A stretch of DNA of 11,173 nt from Bacteroidales bacterium (GTDB lineage Bacteria; Bacteroidota; Bacteroidia; Bacteroidales; UBA7960), in contig SLRE01000252.1 of NCBI GenBank assembly GCA_007131125.1, positions 1 through 11,173 of the forward strand, written 5' to 3'. The notes below the pieces were generated by a model, which worked only from the letters and a program-made list of their open reading frames with translations, was not told where the DNA came from and searched no databases. Within the stretch, counting starts at the first letter, position 1, and every line of letters begins with the position of its first letter. Positions 7,374 through 11,173 of the stretch are shown here, in pieces. A program made the position numbers and the translations under genes.

Positions 7374-7805
7374 TTGTCGCCTGAATCCTCCATAGCATTT
7401 CATTATCAGGATGTGGATGTTCCCTCTTTGAATGAAGAGGTGGTTCGTAAACTTGTTGTTGATACCATTGTTGCAGAAAATGCAGAACCCGGCACCCTCC
7501 AGATTATTTTTTGCGATGATGAATATCTGCTGGAAATGAATCAGGCTTACCTTCAACACGACACCTTTACCGATATCATTACCTTTGATTACTGTCAGGA
7601 CCTTGAAGGGATTAGCGGAGATATTTTTATCAGCATTCCCAGGGTAATGGAAAATGCAAAAAAATATTCTGTAAGTTTTATGGAAGAACTCCACCGGGTT
7701 ATTCTTCACGGGATTTTGCATCTTCTTGGTTATAAAGACCACACCCGTGATGAAAAAGAGGTGATGCGTTCCAAAGAAAATTATTATTTAACTTTGCTCT
7801 CCTGA
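7374..7805 (+). CDS. ybeY: rRNA maturation endoribonuclease YbeY (TTG start)
   Basis: YbeY is a single-strand-specific, metal-dependent endoribonuclease needed for 16S rRNA 3' end maturation and late 70S ribosome quality control. The family signature is clear: TFTDIITFDY (64-73), SGDIFIS (81-87) and the metal-binding HGILHLLGYKDH (112-123). The third ligand is one residue further on than in the classical HGxLHLxGYDH motif, because of an extra Lys before Asp-His. The length of 143 residues fits Bacteroidetes members (E. coli has 155). The start is inferred as TTG at 7374, immediately after the TGA of the previous gene. There is no in-frame ATG before residue 54, and the family N-terminus (ISFHYxDVDxPSL-like) begins within the first ten residues. 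An in-frame GTG at codon 14 would remove this conserved part. The stop-start junction suggests translational coupling. mnmG follows after 20 bases. Confidence 0.93.
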   Translation: MSPESSIAFHYQDVDVPSLNEEVVRKLVVDTIVAENAEPGTLQIIFCDDEYLLEMNQAYLQHDTFTDIITFDYCQDLEGISGDIFISIPRVMENAKKYSVSFMEELHRVILHGILHLLGYKDHTRDEKEVMRSKENYYLTLLS

Positions 7806-7825
7806 AATTTTAGTCTCGAAATTCA

Positions 7826-9703
7826 ATGTTTGAACACTACGATATAATTGTGGTGGGAGGAGGGCATGCCGGTTGTGAAGCTGCCGCTGCCTCCGCCCGC
7901 ATGGGGTCAAAAGTTTTGTTGGTTACCATGAACCTGAATGCTTTTGCCCAGATGTCGTGCAACCCTGCCATGGGAGGTATTGCCAAAGGGCAGATTGTAC
8001 GGGAAATTGACGCATTGGGTGGTTATTCCGGATTGGTTACCGACCATACCATGGTGCAGTTTCGTATGCTCAACCGCAGCAAGGGACCTGCCATGTGGAG
8101 CCCCCGGGCCCAGAGCGACAGGGTTCTTTTTTCCCTGAAATGGAGAGAAATTCTGGAAAGTATTCCGAACCTTCACTTCTGGCAGGATGCCGTTACAGAA
8201 GTTCTTGCAAAAAACGGTAAAGTGTATGGAGTAAGAACCAGGTTTGGAGGGGAAATTAAAGGAGATGCCGTAATTATTACCAGCGGTACTTTTCTTAACG
8301 GCAAAATTCATATCGGCAAAAAAAACTTTGAAGGAGGGAGACTTGGGGAAGCTAACGCTACCGGACTTACTGCCAACTTAAAAAACTTTGGAATTGAGTC
8401 CGACAGGCTAAAAACCGGAACCCCTGTCAGGGTAGATGGAAGGTCAATTTATTTTTCCAGGATGGAAGAGCAGAAAGGGGACCCTCAACCCGGGAAATTT
8501 TCCTTTTTGGATACTCCTCCCTTAAAAAGGCAAATGAGTTGTTTTTTGACCTATACCAACAATGAAGTACACGATATTTTAAGAAAAGGCTTTGGAGATT
8601 CTCCTTTGTTTGCAGGCCGGATACAAGGTAGTGGTCCAAGATACTGTCCTTCCATTGAAGATAAAATAGAGCGTTTTGCCTCCAGGGAAAGACATCAGCT
8701 GTTTGTTGAACCTGAAGGATGGGACAGCAATGAATTTTATATCAATGGTTTTTCATCCAGCCTACCTGAAGAAATACAATTTCAGGCCTTGCGTAAAATT
8801 CCAGGGTTTGAGCATGCCCGCATTCTGAAACCCGGGTATGCCATAGAATATGATTATTTTCCTCCGGTACAGATTGGGTTTAACCTGGAATCAAAAAAAG
8901 TAGAAAACCTGTTTTTTGCAGGGCAGGTAAACGGTACTACCGGGTACGAGGAAGCCGCTGCACAAGGACTGATGGCTGGTATCAATGCAAATTTAAAGCT
9001 AAACAAAAAACCCGCCTTTGTACTCAAACGATCGGAAGCATATACCGGCGTTTTGATTGACGACCTGGTAACCAAAGGTACCAAAGAACCTTACCGCATG
9101 TTTACCAGCAGGGCTGAGTTTCGGTTGCTGCTGAGGCAGGACAATGCCGATCAAAGGCTTACACCCTATGGTTTTGAACTTGGCCTGGCAGGGGAGGAAA
9201 GGATGAACCGCCTGAAGCGGAAAAAGGAAATCATTAACTCTTTACTTGACTTTTTACAAAAAGAAAGTACTTTGCCCGATGAAGTCAACGATTTCTTAAA
9301 AAAGTCCAACACCTCACCCTTAAAAATTAAAACCAGGCTTTCCAACCTTTTGCTCCGTCCCCAGGTAGACATTGAGGGTCTTATAAACAATACCCCAAAG
9401 CTTAAAGGATTTTTGCAGGACCTTTCAGGGGAAGATGTTTTAAAGGATGCCCTTGAATCTGCTGAAATTCTGGTGAAGTATTCGGGGTATATTGACAAGG
9501 AAAAAGAAATTGCTGAAAAGATTGCCAGGCTTGAAAACATTAAGTTAAATCCTGATCTGGATTATCAAAAAATGAGCGCCATCAGCCACGAGGGCCGGGA
9601 AAAACTACAGCAGGTAAAACCGGCCACCATCGGACAGGCTTCCCGCATCAGCGGCATTACCCCTTCTGATATTTCGGTTTTGCTGGTGCACATAGGAAGA
9701 TAA
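7826..9703 (+). CDS. mnmG: tRNA uridine-5-carboxymethylaminomethyl synthesis enzyme MnmG (GidA)
   Basis: MnmG is an FAD/NADH-dependent enzyme which, with the GTPase MnmE, installs the carboxymethylaminomethyl group at C5 of wobble uridine 34 in certain tRNAs, using methylenetetrahydrofolate. At 625 residues it is full length (E. coli about 629). Features seen: the dinucleotide-binding IIVVGGGHAGCEAA (7-20), SCNPAMGGIAKG (44-55) with C45, GGRLGEANATGL (170-181), LKTGTPVRVDGR (195-206), RYCPSIEDK (272-280) with C274, and FAGQVNGTTGYEEAAAQG (364-381). C45 and C274 correspond to the two conserved functional cysteines of the family. The C-terminal helical part (MSAISHEGREKL and the TIGQASRISGI stretch), used for MnmE and tRNA contact, is intact. 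MnmE is not in the window. The ATG at 7826 gives the standard N-terminus, and no clear Shine-Dalgarno is present. The gene ends four bases before the first parS-like palindrome. Confidence 0.97.
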   Translation: MFEHYDIIVVGGGHAGCEAAAASARMGSKVLLVTMNLNAFAQMSCNPAMGGIAKGQIVREIDALGGYSGLVTDHTMVQFRMLNRSKGPAMWSPRAQSDRVLFSLKWREILESIPNLHFWQDAVTEVLAKNGKVYGVRTRFGGEIKGDAVIITSGTFLNGKIHIGKKNFEGGRLGEANATGLTANLKNFGIESDRLKTGTPVRVDGRSIYFSRMEEQKGDPQPGKFSFLDTPPLKRQMSCFLTYTNNEVHDILRKGFGDSPLFAGRIQGSGPRYCPSIEDKIERFASRERHQLFVEPEGWDSNEFYINGFSSSLPEEIQFQALRKIPGFEHARILKPGYAIEYDYFPPVQIGFNLESKKVENLFFAGQVNGTTGYEEAAAQGLMAGINANLKLNKKPAFVLKRSEAYTGVLIDDLVTKGTKEPYRMFTSRAEFRLLLRQDNADQRLTPYGFELGLAGEERMNRLKRKKEIINSLLDFLQKESTLPDEVNDFLKKSNTSPLKIKTRLSNLLLRPQVDIEGLINNTPKLKGFLQDLSGEDVLKDALESAEILVKYSGYIDKEKEIAEKIARLENIKLNPDLDYQKMSAISHEGREKLQQVKPATIGQASRISGITPSDISVLLVHIGR

Positions 9704-9707
9704 AAAT

Positions 9708-9723
9708 TGTTTCACGTGAAACA
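9708..9723. promoter_or_regulatory. parS: parS site 1 (ParB-binding palindrome)
   Basis: TGTTTCACGTGAAACA is a perfect 16-bp palindrome identical to the canonical bacterial chromosomal parS consensus bound by ParB/Spo0J. It lies four bases after the mnmG stop codon in non-coding DNA. ParB loaded here would spread and recruit ParA and SMC for origin segregation. The parA and parB genes are not in this window. The sequence match is direct; the centromere role is inferred from the family. Confidence 0.85.
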
Positions 9724-9751
9724 TTTAAGTTTAACCGGAAAGTAAAAAAAC

Positions 9752-9769
9752 TTGTTCCACGTGGAACAA
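9752..9769. promoter_or_regulatory. parS: parS site 2 (variant palindrome)
   Basis: TTGTTCCACGTGGAACAA is a perfect 18-bp palindrome whose inner 16 bases (9753-9768) differ from site 1 only by a symmetric T-to-C/A-to-G change, a variant seen among known parS sites. Its centre is 45 bp from that of site 1. It ends 21 bases before the likely methyltransferase start at 9791, so bound ParB could also affect transcription there. The paired perfect palindromes make chance very unlikely. Confidence 0.8.
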
Positions 9770-9790
9770 ACAAAAGCGTATTGGTTTTTT

Positions 9791-10699
9791 ATGAATAAAG
9801 CAGGCGATTATGAATATTTAAAACATTGTCCTTTATGCGACTCAGGCGAAGGTTTTTCCTTGCTTTTCGGGTGTCGGGATTTTCTGGTGAGTGGTGAGTC
9901 TTTTTCTGTAACCCGTTGCAAATCATGCGGGTTTGTGCTTACCAACCCCAGGCCATATGCCCGGAATACCCGGCAATATTACCAAAGCGAAAACTATATT
10001 TCTCATACCGATTCCGACAAGGGGCTTATGGCAAAGGTTTATCAGCTTGTTCGGAAAAAAATGTTGAAAACCAAACTGAACAAATTAAAATCCCTTCCAA
10101 TAAAATCCAAAAACCTTTTGGATGTAGGTTGTGGCACTGGAGCCTTTCTTGAGGCCGCCCGCAGCAATGGCTTTCAGGTAAAGGGATTTGAACCTGGAGA
10201 GGCCCCGGGAAAAATTGCCGCAGAAAAAGGTCTGGAGGTTATGAGCAGGGAAGAAGAGCTTTTAAAACTTGAAGCCGGAAGTTTTCAGTTGATTACCCTT
10301 TGGCATGTTTTGGAGCATGTGCCTGATTTTTTGCCAAAAATGAAATTGTTTCATCGTCTGCTTTCCGATGAAGGTTTTTTTTTTTTTTTATTGCCAATGC
10401 ATCAAAGTTTTGATGCCGGGTTTTACAAAAACCAATGGGCGGCATGGGATGCCCCAAGACATCTCTATCATTTTGATGAGAAAAGTCTGAATCTGTCTGC
10501 CCAAAAAACCGGCTTTCAGGTCCATGAAAAATTCGGGCTTCCATTTGATTCTTACTATGTGTCCATTTTAAGCGAAGGATATAAAGAAAATCTTTTTGGA
10601 AAATTTCGTGCATTGGCAATTGGTACCTGGTCAAATCTTATGGCCGTTTCCGGAAAAAAACCCTGGTCAAGTGAAGTCTTTATCCTAAAAAAAGCTTAA
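9791..10699 (+). CDS. Class I SAM-dependent methyltransferase with N-terminal zinc ribbon
   Basis: The 302-residue protein begins with a putative zinc ribbon, CPLC (13-16) and CKSC (43-46), followed by a Methyltransf_23-type Rossmann domain. The SAM-binding motif I, LLDVGCGTGAFLE, lies around 109-121, an acidic residue follows the second strand (GFEPGE, about 132-137), and the post-I motif LWHVLEHVPDF (170-180) is typical. APRHLYHF (221-228) is a conserved stretch in this subfamily. Substrate is unknown; relatives act on small molecules, lipids or sugars, so none is assigned. The start at 9791 (ATG, MNKAGDYEYLKHCPLC) is preferred over an in-frame TTG at 9752, because the extra 13 codons come from the parS palindrome and give the non-homologous leader MFHVEQ. 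The gene lies 87 bases after mnmG and may be co-transcribed with it or have its own promoter. It contains an unbroken run of 15 T at 10375-10389. Confidence 0.85.
   Translation: MNKAGDYEYLKHCPLCDSGEGFSLLFGCRDFLVSGESFSVTRCKSCGFVLTNPRPYARNTRQYYQSENYISHTDSDKGLMAKVYQLVRKKMLKTKLNKLKSLPIKSKNLLDVGCGTGAFLEAARSNGFQVKGFEPGEAPGKIAAEKGLEVMSREEELLKLEAGSFQLITLWHVLEHVPDFLPKMKLFHRLLSDEGFFFFLLPMHQSFDAGFYKNQWAAWDAPRHLYHFDEKSLNLSAQKTGFQVHEKFGLPFDSYYVSILSEGYKENLFGKFRALAIGTWSNLMAVSGKKPWSSEVFILKKA
10375..10389 (+). repeat. T15 homopolymer inside the methyltransferase gene
   Basis: Fifteen consecutive T bases encode Gly-Phe-Phe-Phe-Phe-Leu in a hydrophobic strand after the SAM-binding core. The frame is open in this sequence. 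A tract this long is prone to replication or polymerase slippage, and a one-base change would shift the frame for the last hundred or so codons. Confidence 0.95.
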
Positions 10700-10710
10700 A
10701 CCTTTCCTGG

Positions 10711-10728
10711 TTTACCCCGTTTACCCCG
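10711..10728 (+). repeat. Two tandem copies of TTTACCCCG
   Basis: The 9-bp unit is present twice without a spacer, 12 bases after the methyltransferase stop codon. It is too short and too few in number for a named repeat family. Confidence 0.8.
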
Positions 10729-10859
10729 TTCAGTAAAAACCTTCTGTTTCCCTGGTTTATTCCCAGCCTGAATCCATACGTTGGAATGCTATTTGTAAGA
10801 GATTTTTGTTGTGCCGGATTGTATTGATTGAATTAAAACGATTCCGAATCAAAAAATTG

Positions 10860-10867
10860 TAATTTAG
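10860..10867 (+). promoter_or_regulatory. Possible -7 element before the last gene
   Basis: TAATTTAG followed by C resembles the Bacteroidetes -7 element TAnnTTTG with one mismatch, 29 bases before the ATG at 10897. No TTTG-like -33 element lies at the right distance upstream, so support is weak. Confidence 0.25.
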
Positions 10868-10896
10868 CAGTTAATAAGCTTAAGCACATCTTTTCC

Positions 10897-11173
10897 ATGG
10901 CTTTAAAAGAATTTTCCCCTCCCAAAAGACTAAGAGAAAACCTGGGCTTTTTCCTGGTTTTTGTCTTTTCTGTTTTGGCCCTTTTGATTTCAGGTGTTTT
11001 TTTTCACTACAAAGACTCTGTTGTAAATGTGGAGAAAAAGGTTGAGCGGCTACAGGAAGATTTTCTGAACAAAGAAAAAGAAGCTTTCCGTGAGTTGCAA
11101 AACTTTATAGTCTCACACAAAAAAGAGGGAGAATATCTGTTTTCCGACCCGGGATTTCTAAAAAAAATGGAAA
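10897..11173 (+). CDS. Membrane-anchored protein with predicted coiled coil, 3' end outside the window
   Basis: An open frame of 92 codons starts at ATG 10897 and is still open at the window end. The N-terminus is basic (MALKEFSPPKRLREN), followed by one strong hydrophobic segment (about 17-37: LGFFLVFVFSVLALLISGVFF), so an uncleaved membrane anchor with the rest outside the cytoplasm is likely. Residues about 42-72 are rich in Glu, Lys and Leu with a heptad-like pattern (VEKKVERLQEDFLNKEKE), suggesting a coiled coil. This layout fits the start of a sensor histidine kinase or other membrane receptor, but no diagnostic domain is reached before the window ends, so no function is assigned. It is preceded by about 200 non-coding bases and is probably a separate transcription unit. 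Confidence 0.75.
   Translation, partial: MALKEFSPPKRLRENLGFFLVFVFSVLALLISGVFFHYKDSVVNVEKKVERLQEDFLNKEKEAFRELQNFIVSHKKEGEYLFSDPGFLKKME

Larger units (their letters stand above)
10700..10896. other. Intergenic region after the methyltransferase
   Basis: No coding sequence or convincing intrinsic terminator is seen. The first 60 bases hold short repeats: TTTACCCCG occurs twice in tandem (10711-10728), and CCTGGTTTA occurs at 10706-10714 and 10751-10759. A promoter-like element precedes the next gene. Confidence 0.55.

Noticed and set aside
9708..9769. The two palindromes as intrinsic terminators of mnmG
   Set aside because: They have no loop, no following T-run, and both have the CACGTG-centred parS sequence, so protein binding explains them better.
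9704..9790. A replication origin next to mnmG
   Set aside because: No cluster of DnaA boxes (TTATCCACA-like), no AT-rich unwinding repeats and no dnaA gene are visible. parS sites can lie some distance from oriC.
10711..10759. The short repeats after the methyltransferase as a CRISPR or attachment site
   Set aside because: The units are only 9 bases, present twice, with no regular spacers, integrase or cas gene nearby.

Overview
The window reads as chromosomal DNA from a member of the Bacteroidetes (Bacteroidota). The evidence is AT-rich intergenic DNA, almost no Shine-Dalgarno sequences, a promoter-like TAnnTTTG element, a LytTR-type response regulator, and a DUF4175-like membrane protein followed by a small HATPase-fold gene, ybeY and mnmG, an order I recall from this phylum. 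No transposase, phage gene, CRISPR array or RNA gene was seen. Most of the content is core housekeeping genes.

Layout. Positions 1-413 are a gene-free, AT-rich upstream region with a candidate promoter and a hairpin in front of a LytTR response regulator (414-1166, +). This gene converges on RNase R (1236-3389, -), and the two share a bidirectional terminator at 1188-1217. A divergent intergenic region (3390-3533) separates rnr from a tight rightward run: a 1109-residue DUF4175-like membrane/coiled-coil protein (3534-6863), a small degenerate HATPase-like protein (6873-7373), ybeY (7374-7805), mnmG (7826-9703) and a zinc-ribbon SAM methyltransferase (best start 9791, end 10699). The first four genes are separated by 0-20 bases. 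The methyltransferase follows mnmG after an 87-base gap. After about 200 bases without a gene, a membrane-anchored protein starts at 10897 and runs off the window end.

The most notable signal is in the gap between mnmG and the methyltransferase: two perfect palindromes, TGTTTCACGTGAAACA (9708-9723) and TTGTTCCACGTGGAACAA (9752-9769), with centres 45 bp apart. The first is the canonical ParB-binding parS sequence and the second a symmetric variant. This suggests a chromosome-segregation centromere, and hence an origin-proximal position, next to mnmG (gidA). The second site has also created a false upstream start (MFHVEQ...) for the methyltransferase.

Functionally, RNase R (RNA decay), YbeY (16S rRNA 3' end maturation and quality control) and MnmG (tRNA wobble-uridine modification) are all RNA-processing or translation-fidelity proteins. 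The DUF4175-like protein and the HATPase-like protein have no function I can assign from sequence. Other points of interest are the loss of every ATP-binding signature in the HATPase-like protein, a one-residue insertion in the YbeY metal-binding motif, and an uninterrupted 15-T tract inside the methyltransferase gene.
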